Shown here: piece after piece, positions 21,964-30,600 of the stretch
Layout of the letters: each line of letters opens with the position of its first letter
Numbering within the stretch: the first letter of the stretch is position 1
Origin: Actinomycetes bacterium
GTDB lineage: Bacteria; Actinomycetota; Acidimicrobiia; Acidimicrobiales; JAKAOS01
Assembly (NCBI GenBank): GCA_021823165.1
Contig: JAKAOS010000005.1
Coordinates: 1-37,133, forward strand
DNA: 37,133 nt
Reading direction: 5' to 3'
Made by a program: the position numbers and the translations under genes
Notes under the pieces: model-generated
Told to the model about the DNA's origin: nothing
Seen by the model: only the letters and a program-made list of their open reading frames with translations
The model's database searches: none

Positions 21964-21996
21964 GCCATCCCCTTGAGCGGCGCCGCCTGGCGCAAC

Positions 21997-22014
21997 GGGC
22001 GTTTCGGCACGCCC
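21997..22014. promoter_or_regulatory. Inverted repeat GGGCGT-TTCGGC-ACGCCC in the mrp leader
   Basis: A perfect 6-6-6 inverted repeat lies 34-51 bp upstream of the mrp start codon, between the divergent mrp and sufR genes. It could be an operator or a leader hairpin. Confidence 0.35.
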
Positions 22015-22029
22015 AAAGACTGATTTTCA

Positions 22030-22048
22030 CTACCGCCATAGGTAGAAT
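22030..22048 (+). promoter_or_regulatory. sufR-like gene -10 box with overlapping inverted repeat
   Basis: TAGAAT (22043-22048) ends 7 nt before GTG 22056. CTACC (22030-22034) and GGTAG (22041-22045) form an inverted repeat with a 6-nt spacer whose right arm overlaps the -10 box. The arrangement fits autorepression and a leaderless mRNA. Confidence 0.5.
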
Positions 22049-22055
22049 ACATCCA

Positions 22056-22820
22056 GTGAGCCAGACGCCGACTTGTTCGCATCCTCCGGGGCAGTCTTCC
22101 TGCGAGCATCCACCGGCACCCGACGTGCAAAACGACCTGGATTTCTCCGCAACCGTGGCCGCTGTGACCTCGGCCTTCGGCGATCGCACCCGGAGAGAGG
22201 TTTTCCTCTTCCTGCGTTCGCACTCAGAGGTAACAGCAGCCGAGGTGGCCACCGCTTTTGGCCTCCACCCAAATGTCGCACGGCACCATCTCGAGAAGCT
22301 GGTATCGGCGGGACACGCAGAAACCAGGCTTGCGCGGCCGGCCAACGCCGGGGCAGGTAGGCCATCCAAGCACTACCGGGCCTGCCCGATGGAGCAGTCC
22401 GAGTTGGTGCCCGCGGTGCGCAATGACCTCCTGATTAGGTTGCTGGTCCGCTCCCTGGACGAAGTCGGTGGACGGCGGGCAGAGGAGTTGGCCTGCGAGG
22501 TAGGGAGGGAATACGGCAAGCAGCTCGGGGACGCCTTCTCCCCTTCCCGCGGCCGGCGTTCTTTGTCCTGGGCCGTAGGTGCCGTCGTGGATGCCCTTAC
22601 CGCTCAGGGATTTGCGGCCAGGGTGGACTGCGAGGACGGTTCCTTGGGCGTGGTTGCCGACCACTGCCCCTTCGGGGGCGCCGCCGACGCCTATCCCCTG
22701 CTGTGCGCCGTTGAGCGGGGAATGGTCCAGGGAATGCTGGCCGCCCTGGCAGGCCACGACAATGCAGTCACGGTTTCCTCCAAGGCCAGGGGGGACTCGG
22801 TGTGTTTGACCAGGATCTAA
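22056..22820 (+). CDS. SufR/ArsR-type winged-helix regulator with C-terminal Cys cluster
   Basis: The 254-aa protein has a Cys/His/Pro-rich N-terminus (SQTPTCSHPPGQSSCEHPP), a winged helix-turn-helix (VFLFLRSHSEVTAAEVATAFGLHPNVARHHLEKLVSAGHAE, about 50-90) and a C-terminal sensor domain with RVDCEDGSLGVVADHCPFGGAADAYPLLCAVERGMVQGML. The three cysteines spaced C-x11-C-x12-C with the HCPF...LC core are typical of SufR-like regulators that sense Fe-S status. GTG 22056 is supported by the TAGAAT box 7 nt upstream. It is divergent from mrp, an Fe-S carrier, which supports that role. The cysteine-bearing N-terminal tail is unusual and may be another metal site. It could instead be a different metalloregulator of the same fold. 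Confidence 0.8.
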   Translation: MSQTPTCSHPPGQSSCEHPPAPDVQNDLDFSATVAAVTSAFGDRTRREVFLFLRSHSEVTAAEVATAFGLHPNVARHHLEKLVSAGHAETRLARPANAGAGRPSKHYRACPMEQSELVPAVRNDLLIRLLVRSLDEVGGRRAEELACEVGREYGKQLGDAFSPSRGRRSLSWAVGAVVDALTAQGFAARVDCEDGSLGVVADHCPFGGAADAYPLLCAVERGMVQGMLAALAGHDNAVTVSSKARGDSVCLTRI

Positions 22821-22824
22821 GCCA

Positions 22825-22842
22825 GGCCTACCGATAAAGGCC
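22825..22842 (+). terminator. Weak hairpin GGCCT-N8-AGGCC after the sufR-like gene
   Basis: A 5-bp stem begins 5 nt after the stop codon. There is no T-tract. The remaining 146 bp before the convergent LCP gene hold another small GACG/CGTC repeat and nothing else recognised. Confidence 0.3.
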
Positions 22843-22988
22843 CTAGCCCTTGGTTCGACTCAGACACCGCAGGCAAGTCATTGACGGAAAAACGTCCTTC
22901 GCACGGCGAGGCATGGCTCGAGTGAGCATTGTGAACGACGCCTTTCCCGACCGGGGACCAAATAGCGGCAATGGCTAAATCGGCCCGT

Positions 22989-24530
22989 CTAGCAGGCATA
23001 GGGGTCGAAACTGGGCGCCTTGGAGTTGCCCACTATCGAACCCGGGTTGGAGGGGGTCGCATTGGGCGTTGCAATGGACGAGGCATTCCCCGAAGCCGCC
23101 GACGAGGAGGATCCAGCCGAGCTTGCCGTGCTCGCCCCTTTGATGCCGTTGTAGGTGGAGCCGACGACGAGGACCAAAGACGAACTACCAGAGGAAGCCT
23201 GCTGAAGGACTACTGGACCGTTGAGCTTGGCGGCTAGGGCGAGGGCCTGGGAGTGAGCCTTCGGCGCGTAGCGGATGACGGAGCGCCGGTGGGTGAAACT
23301 TGCCGCATTCCCTACGCCCGAGACTTTGATCCCCGCCTGGCTCAGAGCCTGGCTCACCGTCGCGGCAATACCGGCAGTTCCGTCGCCATTGAGCACCTGG
23401 ACCGGGTCGGAGATGCGATTCGTGGCTTTGGTGGCCGGCTTGGAACTCGAGGAACCGGCGGCGTTCATGAACTGGGAGATCACCGCTGCATCCTGGCTGG
23501 GCACCGGGAAGAGCACATCTCCATACTGGCCGTAGTTGTTCACGATCTGGGTGGGCAACGTGAAACCGGCTATGTGCCCCGAAGCCACGGACCGCAGCTG
23601 CAGTGCAAGTTGGGCCAGTCCGGTCAAGCTCAGTTTGTTGTCAACGGTCAGGTTTTTAGCGGCCGCTCCGAGAAGATTGTTGAGGGCGACGGGGTTGGTA
23701 AGGATTGTGGAGCGCACTCTTTTCACGGCGGCCTGCAAGAAGGCGTGCTGGCGATGGATGCGCCCGAAGTCTGCGGTGCCGTCGAAGTGCCAACTCCCGT
23801 TTTTGAAGTAGGAGAAGTAGCGGCTCCTGACCAGTGCCAGAGCCTGCTTTCCATTCAACAACTGGCAACCGGCCGTCGGAATGCTGAGGCCCGACATAGT
23901 GTCCCTCGACGGATAGGGGAAGTCGACCTTCACCCCACCCATGGCATTGACGACGTTGATGAGGCCGCCAAAGTTGACCTCGAGGTAGTGGCTGATGGGG
24001 ATGTGGAGGTCCTGTTGGATCGTGGCCACCAGCTGGTTCGGGCCGCCGTTCAGGGCGTTGCTGATCCTGTCTGAATGCGACGTGTTCGCTATGGGGGCGA
24101 AGTAGTCGTATGGGATCGAAAGCATTGCGGCCTTGCCCGTGGCGGGATTGATACGAACGATCACCATCGTGTCCGCCCGCCTGCCTCCCACCTGGGAGGC
24201 CGAGCCATAGCTCGCCTGCTGGCTGGAACTCAGGCCGCTGCGAGAGTCCGAACCCACGAGCAGCACATTGAAGGGCTTCCCGGACCTGACGGTTCCCTTT
24301 GCCGATGGCAGGCCCACCTTGGTGATCTGCCCATAGCGGTAGTGGGCATAGGCGAAGGCTCCACCGGCAAGCAGGGCAACGACGACCAGAGTCGACACCA
24401 GGACAACGCCAATCCTTCTCCGGCGAAAGCGAGCCCCGCTGCCTGCCTTGGCACTCGAGGGAGTGCCAGAAGAAGCCACCACGCGGCGGCTGCGATGTGC
24501 CCCGTTCTGGGGAGGCAAATGTCGGTCCAT
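22989..24530 (-). CDS. LytR-CpsA-Psr (LCP) cell-wall glycopolymer ligase with LytR_C domain
   Basis: The 513-aa protein has a basic cytoplasmic N-terminus and one membrane anchor (about 40-60). The extracytoplasmic LCP domain (about 87-270) includes FNVLLVGSDSR, GGRRADTMVIVRINPATGKAAMLSIPYD, LLNGKQALALVRSRYF and DFGRIHRQHAFLQA. A C-terminal LytR_C-like domain (about 365-450, VQVLNGDGTAGIAATVSQALSQAG) and a Ser/Ala/Asn-rich tail follow. LCP enzymes move lipid-linked glycopolymers onto peptidoglycan. The canonical SIPRD motif is SIPYD here, so one conserved pyrophosphate-contacting arginine is missing. ATG 24530 has no Shine-Dalgarno; minus-strand TAGCTT ends 9 nt upstream (24540-24545). It is divergent from ctaA-2 and fits the window's envelope theme. 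Confidence 0.88.
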   Translation of the reverse strand: MDRHLPPQNGAHRSRRVVASSGTPSSAKAGSGARFRRRRIGVVLVSTLVVVALLAGGAFAYAHYRYGQITKVGLPSAKGTVRSGKPFNVLLVGSDSRSGLSSSQQASYGSASQVGGRRADTMVIVRINPATGKAAMLSIPYDYFAPIANTSHSDRISNALNGGPNQLVATIQQDLHIPISHYLEVNFGGLINVVNAMGGVKVDFPYPSRDTMSGLSIPTAGCQLLNGKQALALVRSRYFSYFKNGSWHFDGTADFGRIHRQHAFLQAAVKRVRSTILTNPVALNNLLGAAAKNLTVDNKLSLTGLAQLALQLRSVASGHIAGFTLPTQIVNNYGQYGDVLFPVPSQDAAVISQFMNAAGSSSSKPATKATNRISDPVQVLNGDGTAGIAATVSQALSQAGIKVSGVGNAASFTHRRSVIRYAPKAHSQALALAAKLNGPVVLQQASSGSSSLVLVVGSTYNGIKGASTASSAGSSSSAASGNASSIATPNATPSNPGSIVGNSKAPSFDPYAC

Positions 24531-24646
24531 TTGAAAGGAAAGCTATCAGTCAGGGGCGGGCGGATGGCGTCAGCCCCGCCCCCTGGCGGAATCGGAGGCC
24601 TCCAACCGCTTTGGCAGTCGACCTTCGAGCCGCCATACTGGTAGCC

Positions 24647-25702
24647 ATGAGCACAGATGCGGGTCCTCCCCCCGCGGAGACCTCCATGCTTGCCACGGGC
24701 AACGCTGCCGGTCCCGAAGTTGGCAGCCGTCGCTCCACCTCCAATGGCGGACGGCGCTGGGCCGTTCCCGGAGTGCACCCTCGAGTCCTTGTGCGCCTGG
24801 CCGCCGTAACGACCTTGATCATGGGTGCCTTGGTGATAACCGGCGCAGTCGTCCGCCTGACGAACTCTGGGCTTGGATGTCCGACCTGGCCAAACTGCAC
24901 CCCGGGCCACCTCGTGGCCACAGATCACCTTCATGCCTGGATCGAGTTCGGTAACCGCCTGCTAACGATCGGTTTCAGCTCGCTGTCGATCGTCGTCGCC
25001 GCCGTTTCGCTCCTGGTGCGGCCACGTAGCCCGAGGCTCGCCCTGCTGTCCTGGGGACTCGTGGGCGGCGTCTTTTTGGAGGCCGTCCTGGGCGGGATAT
25101 CGGTGTTGGTGAAGTTGGATGCGCCTTTTGTCATGGCGCACTTCATGGCCGCTCTTCTAATTATCTGGGTTGGGCTGCTCTTGGTCAGAGATGCCGCAGA
25201 GGCGGCCGGCAACGCCGTCTCCGATTCGGTGCACCCCTCCAAACTACTGCTGATGCTTGCCCGGGCTCAGTTTGCCGTGCTCTGTTTGGTAATAATTGCT
25301 GGCACCACGGTCACCGGAAGTGGTCCCCACAGCGGGAGTGCCCAGGCACGCGGAAGGCTCCCGATACCATTTCTCGCCGCGGCGCAGTTCCACGCTGACA
25401 TGGCGTGGCTGTTCGGAGGGCTAACCATAGGCGTCTTGGCCGTGCTTCGGGTGAACCGGGCCGAACCTCGCCTGGTGAAGTGGGCCGCCGCCATCACGGC
25501 TGTCGCAGCACTGCAGGGAGTCCTGGGCTACAGCACCTACTTCAGCGGTGACCCCGCCGTTCTTGCAGGTTTCCACGTAGCCGGTGCGACTGCGTTGTTC
25601 ATGACGGTCAGCTGGTTTCACCTGCTGGTGGAGGCCGGCGCCCGGGGTAAGAGGCCTGGGCACAGGACAACCGGCCAGGCAATGGCCAACTCGGCGGTCT
25701 AG
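24647..25702 (+). CDS. CtaA/COX15-family heme A synthase paralogue, copy 2
   Basis: The 351-aa protein has a soluble Ser/Gly-rich N-terminus (about 1-45) and about eight membrane segments. The signature GAVVRLTNSGLGCPTWPNC (67-84) carries the Cys pair. The first-site motif is AWIEFGNRLL: the glutamate (E100) is present but the usual histidine of ExxHR is asparagine (N103). The other three heme-site histidines appear to be kept (VMAHFMAA, AAQFHADMAW, AGFHVAGAT). Copy 1 at the left edge has EQSHR. ATG 24647 is chosen over the 50-residue-longer track start, which overlaps the LCP gene. CATACT sits 7 nt upstream as a near-consensus -10. It may be the actinobacterial heme A synthase proper or a specialised relative. 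Confidence 0.85.
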   Translation: MSTDAGPPPAETSMLATGNAAGPEVGSRRSTSNGGRRWAVPGVHPRVLVRLAAVTTLIMGALVITGAVVRLTNSGLGCPTWPNCTPGHLVATDHLHAWIEFGNRLLTIGFSSLSIVVAAVSLLVRPRSPRLALLSWGLVGGVFLEAVLGGISVLVKLDAPFVMAHFMAALLIIWVGLLLVRDAAEAAGNAVSDSVHPSKLLLMLARAQFAVLCLVIIAGTTVTGSGPHSGSAQARGRLPIPFLAAAQFHADMAWLFGGLTIGVLAVLRVNRAEPRLVKWAAAITAVAALQGVLGYSTYFSGDPAVLAGFHVAGATALFMTVSWFHLLVEAGARGKRPGHRTTGQAMANSAV

Positions 25703-25782
25703 CACAGGCCAAGCCAAGCCGCTTTACACTTTGCTCAAGGGCGTCCAAGGTAGGACAAAGGCCCGGCGACTAGGCCGGTTCC

Positions 25783-27075
25783 ATGCCCGAGACACTTTCG
25801 CCCTGCAGGCGCGCTCCTGTTCTGGTCGAGCACAGCAGCGCTGAGCATCGCTGCGGAAAGCGCCGCCTGCACTACCTGCCGGCCCTGGACGGCCTGCGAG
25901 GTGTAGCCGTGGCGGTAGTGGTAGCCACCCACCTGCAACCCCTGCCGGGACTGGTCGCCGGGCAGGTGGCGATGGACGTATTCTTCGGGCTTTCGGGATT
26001 TTTGATCACGGCCCTGTTGACCTCAGAGCTGGCCGCAAATGGGTCCGTCTCCCTCCGCCGCTTTTATCTTCGACGGGCCCGGCGGCTTTTCCCGGCTCTG
26101 TGGCTTTTCCTCGGGGTCTGGCTGGGGGTGGTTATCCTGTTTGGCTCGAACGCCTGGATGACCTCGGTGCCGGGATCGTCCCAGGGCGCCCCCCAGCGCC
26201 TACTCCCCGCTCTGGAAGGGGTCGCCGGAGCCCTGACCTACCTGACCAACTGGGCCATCGCCTATCACGCATTCACCGGCTATGTGGCCATCGGCCATCT
26301 TTGGTCACTCGCCGTGGAAGAGCAGTTCTACCTGCTGTGGGCACCGGTGGCGTTGTTGCTTTTCCGACGGCGCAGTGCCGCTGTGGTTGCGGTGATCGGC
26401 GGTGCGACCGCCTCGTTGGCTGCAGCGATCCTCCTTTTCCACAATGGCTCCGGGGGCTCCCGCATCTACTTCGGAACCGACACTCGCGCAGCGGCACTTC
26501 TCCTTGGAGCCCTGGTGGCCCTGGCATGGGATGCCGGACTGGCCGATCGGGCACTTTCGGGATTCGGCGGAACAATCCTTTTGGCCCTCTCGGCCATCGC
26601 ACTTGCATGGTCGGCGGTGGGAATGAAACACCCGGGCCCGTGGACCCCCTGGTTGGGAGGCTGGATAGCCGCCTCGATTGCCGCACCGGCCGTCGTCGGC
26701 GGCATCGTCGCGCGGCCTTCCGGCATCGTCGCCCGCCTGCTCTCCAGGCCCGTCCTCCGATATCTCGGAAGCCGCTCCTATGGCATCTACCTGTGGCATT
26801 ATCTCTGGGCCACCTGGCTGCACAGCCTGGAAATCTTCCGCTTCCCCCTGGTAGTGGGAGCTTCACTTATCTGCGCCGAAGCCTCGTGGCAACTTGTAGA
26901 GGCGCCGCTGCGCCGCTCGCGATCCAAAGCGGACTCCAAGGAGTCCTTGCCCAACCTCCCGCCCGGCTGGGCTATGAGATCGCGTGTCAAAACCGACAGC
27001 CACATCGGAGGACTCTGGAACACCGCCGGTGCGGTGAAGGGCACCGGCAGAAGCGTTGAGCCCCAAGAGAGATAG
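25783..27075 (+). CDS. Acyltransferase family 3 (OafA/YrhL-like) membrane protein
   Basis: The 430-aa protein begins its domain with RRLHYLPALDGLRGVAVAVVVATHL, the classic (R)xxxLDGLRGxAxxxVxxxH acyltransferase-3 start with the catalytic-site histidine. It continues with DVFFGLSGFLITALL, SLRRFYLRRARRLFPALW and GHLWSLAVEEQFYLLW, all family signatures, across about ten membrane segments. Such enzymes O-acetylate or acylate cell-surface glycans or lipids using cytosolic acyl donors. There is no SGNH domain; the C-terminus is a short soluble tail. TAGGCC lies 6 nt before the ATG, one base from the TANNNT pattern. It converges on the PPOX gene. The target polymer may come from the glycan cluster, by inference. 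Confidence 0.88.
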   Translation: MPETLSPCRRAPVLVEHSSAEHRCGKRRLHYLPALDGLRGVAVAVVVATHLQPLPGLVAGQVAMDVFFGLSGFLITALLTSELAANGSVSLRRFYLRRARRLFPALWLFLGVWLGVVILFGSNAWMTSVPGSSQGAPQRLLPALEGVAGALTYLTNWAIAYHAFTGYVAIGHLWSLAVEEQFYLLWAPVALLLFRRRSAAVVAVIGGATASLAAAILLFHNGSGGSRIYFGTDTRAAALLLGALVALAWDAGLADRALSGFGGTILLALSAIALAWSAVGMKHPGPWTPWLGGWIAASIAAPAVVGGIVARPSGIVARLLSRPVLRYLGSRSYGIYLWHYLWATWLHSLEIFRFPLVVGASLICAEASWQLVEAPLRRSRSKADSKESLPNLPPGWAMRSRVKTDSHIGGLWNTAGAVKGTGRSVEPQER

Positions 27076-27095
27076 AGGACCTGCCAAGCTGGGGG

Positions 27096-27491
27096 CTAGT
27101 TGCCGGAGGAGACCAGTCGGTCGGGAACTACGTGGAGGATCACTCGCCCTTCCGCTCCGATCGGCATCGCGTAGTCCCCACCTGTGTACTTCCGTGCGAG
27201 CCGATCAATGTGTTCACGCGCAGCGGCGCCGCTCGTGGTGCGCACAACCCGCCCCCGCACCTCGACCCAGTCGTAGGGGTTGTCTTCGGCCCGGATGAGG
27301 ATCGTTATGCGTGGATCCCGCCTGACATTGCGCGCCGCCTGGCGCTGCGGCTCTGTGTTCACCAGAACCTCGTCGCCCTCGAGGTCTACCCAACGAAGCT
27401 GAGCCTGGGGCTGGCCGTCCGGCATCAGGGTGACAACCGTCGCCACATTGGCCCCGCCAGCAAGGCGGACCAGATTCTCATCCAAGGACAT
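27096..27491 (-). CDS. PPOX-class pyridoxamine-phosphate-oxidase-fold protein (F420/FMN)
   Basis: The 131-aa protein reads MSLDENLVRLAGGANVATVVTLMPDGQPQAQLRWVDLEGDEVLVNTEPQRQAARNVRRDPRITILI, a split-barrel flavin-binding fold typical of actinobacterial F420- or FMN-dependent PPOX proteins. It continues with YDWVEVRGRVV and a C-terminal GRVILHVVPDRLVS strand. ATG 27491 is chosen instead of the 202-aa track start because it follows GATCGGAGAAGCC, a clear Shine-Dalgarno, and matches family length. The substrate is unknown. The 187 bp upstream, to the addA stop, contain no further recognisable gene. Confidence 0.82.
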   Translation of the reverse strand: MSLDENLVRLAGGANVATVVTLMPDGQPQAQLRWVDLEGDEVLVNTEPQRQAARNVRRDPRITILIRAEDNPYDWVEVRGRVVRTTSGAAAREHIDRLARKYTGGDYAMPIGAEGRVILHVVPDRLVSSGN

Positions 27492-27678
27492 GGCTTCTCC
27501 GATCACCGTTTGTAAGCACCCGAGGTGACACCAAGCGATCGCCCCGCAGCGGCTACGGCACTGCCTAGTGTTGCACCCGGTCCCTGCCACCACAAGCTCC
27601 CACGTGGCTCTCGGGGTAGGGAGTCGGCCTGCGGCACCCAGAGCACCAAGCTCAATGGGTGTCGGCGTCGGCCACCGT

Positions 27679-30600
27679 CTATCTCTTCGGGGGGTCGACC
27701 CCAAGGGAAAAATACCTCTTCACTTTCTCAATTTCCTGGTCCAAGTTGTCCATGTCTATTTCCACAGCACCCTTTCGAGTAAGGAACAAGAACGTGACCC
27801 GGGCAATCGCCTTTCCCGTGGCGGCAGAAAGGGCAAGGGCATAAGAGGCTCCCTGGGACCCATATCCCTCCACCCGCCTCTTCAGGTTTGCGGGATCTGA
27901 GCTGTTGGACGTTTTGTAGTCCACCACCACCAATCCCTGGTCGGTCTCGTACAAGAGATCGACGTAACCCTCCAGCACGCGCTCTCCAACGGGTGTGCAG
28001 ACATACACCTCACGCCAGTGCCGCGACCTGCCGGCCTCGAGGACCGACCGGCTCCCCAGAGCATGGCGAACCATGACAGAGGCCATTTGCAGATCGCCGG
28101 CATCCAGGTCTGCCTCTGCTGCAAACCTCTCTACCAGAGAAGCAACGTCAGCCCCACCGCCAGCCTCTCCCCCATGGCCCGACATCGCGTGACCAACCTT
28201 GGCCAGATCCAAGGCCTCCATGACGGCATGCACCACGGTTCCCAGTTTGGTTCCGTCCCTGGCAGGAACCGGCGCATCGGCTGCATCGGCAGATTCGCCA
28301 GTTGTGAAGCTGGCCGTCACCTCCTCCGGCAGCCCGCCGGCATCACCACCATGGCCCTGTTGCCCACCCACCGACGTCGCCGAAACGGCACTCGGAAACG
28401 ACAGACTCCGCGCCGCCCCAGCCTTTTCCTGCCACTCCTTGAAGCCCACCGCAACGCCTTCGGCTTCGCCTTCGACATCCATGGCCAGGCCACCAACTGC
28501 GGAGCCAGCATCCTCATCCGCTGAGGACTCGCTCCCTGCGAACTCCTCAGCCTCCTTTTCACTATTGTGCTCCGCCAACACCCTTGCATAGCTCTGGCCG
28601 GCCTTTCTCCGATACAGAGAAACGACCAGATGGTCCCTCGCCCTGGTGCATGCCACATAGAGCAGGCGGTTCAACTCCGCCTCATCCAACTCCGAATCCA
28701 GCTTGCGCATGCTGTCATAGGAGGCACTCCGAATGAACTTGCCGAGATCGCAAGCAAACCCCGCGGGACCCGAATCGGCGAAGGGCTTTTTGGACCCGTC
28801 GGCCAAAGGGGACTCCGCCATGTCCTCGAACAGGACCGGGGGAGAGGAGGCCGCACCACTGGTCCAACCAGACATACCGGCCAGCAGCACTACTGGAAAC
28901 TCCAGACCCTTGGCCGCGTGCATCGTCATAACCCGCACAACGTCATCATCGGCCTCAGGAATAATGGTCTCCTCGACCCTCAGATTCTGCTTCATCTGGC
29001 CCGACACCCACCGCACATAATCACGGAGATTCCCATTGGTCACCTCCTGCCACGCTCTAGCCTGGTCGAGGACAAAGCGAATACGGCGCCAAATATCCCG
29101 AAAGCGCCAACCGTTCATCGCTATCTCCAAGACTCTCCGTTCCCGGACTATCAGATCAAGCATCTCCGTAGGTGACAACCAATAACGCTTTTGATATTGC
29201 TCGCTCAACCAAAACAGTGCTTTACCAACCGGTTGTTCGCATACCTCAGACCAATTGCTTATCTCGCGATAGTCCCAAGTCATTGGAAACCGGACATGAT
29301 AGCTGTCCAGATCCTCGTCGCTACAACCGAATAGTGGCGTGCGGAGCGCTGCAACCACGTGGAGAGCGTTAGCGGGATCATCTATAGCCCGCATAACCAT
29401 CAACAGATCCCGAACAGACTGATCGGAATAAATATTAAGAGCCGACTCAGACCGAAATGGAATATTACAATTCTCTAATGCCTCTTCCAAAAATGGAAGC
29501 GATGCCCTACTCGGCGTCAATATACCAATATCCTTATACCCTACTTCCCTCCAACCTTCATCCCCGGGTTCCTCTAACGCCACCGTCCACTTTTCGCTGA
29601 CCATGTGCCGAATTGCCAACGCCACCTTGCTGGCTTCCTCTGCGCGCAGCTCATCGGCCTTAGCATCTCTTTCTCCGCCCAGGATTGCCACGGGCAGTCC
29701 CTTGTACCGTTCCGAGGTCTGCCGCACAGGGGCAAGTGGGACATAGGGAACATCACCCCTGGAAGAGTCAAGATGCCCATCGAGTGGTTGCATCAACTTC
29801 CGAAACACATCATTGACCCAGTGGACAATCGGCTCAATAGTTCTGAAGTTCGTGGTCAGGCGCACTAGCTGACTGTCCAAAACCGCGCACGCATCGGAGC
29901 TTTGCTGTTCCACTGCTAATAAGATCTCCGAAAATAGGCGTACTTCAGCGCGCCGAAATCTGTAGATTGACTGCTTGGGGTCACCCACGAGAAACAGCCG
30001 ACCCGGTACGGCGTCCAGGGCTAGAGAACCGGCTTTTCTGCCTGATGACGTTCCATTGCCTTCAACCGACAGTGCTCGTACGATGTCGAGCTGCACTGGG
30101 TCTGTATCTTGAAACTCGTCAACAAGCAAATACTGATACCGCTCCCGGCAGTCTTCCACAACCGACTCAGAACTACTAAGCAATTCTCTCGCAAACACAA
30201 GCAAATCGTGGAAGCGCAGCGTACCTTCCGTACGCCTCTCCTCTGCACCATTGAGGACAAACTCCACAAGTTCTGCCAAAACAGGTTGCAGGACTGCATC
30301 TACAACTCGATTAACCTGGTCCTTCAGCTCCGAATACAATCCCGACACGACACGGCGGCTGGCTTGTACGTCATGCCAGTTAGCCTGCAGGCCATCCCGT
30401 TGGATGTCTGTATACCAACTAAACTCATTTGACAATTGGAGCATCGAGGCGGCTAATAGGTCAGCATTACTGATCTCACTTAGCTCTTGTACTTTCTCCG
30501 CCAGTAACCTCAACTTTTCTTTTAGAGAATCGCTGTGCGTTTTGTCTACTACCGTATCATCTTCGTTCTTACTCGTTGCTTTGGTCTTACTTCGAGTACT

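Noticed and set aside
22851-22880. GGTTCGACTCA resembling a tRNA T-loop
   Set aside because: The flanking five bases do not pair and no acceptor or anticodon arm could be placed around it.
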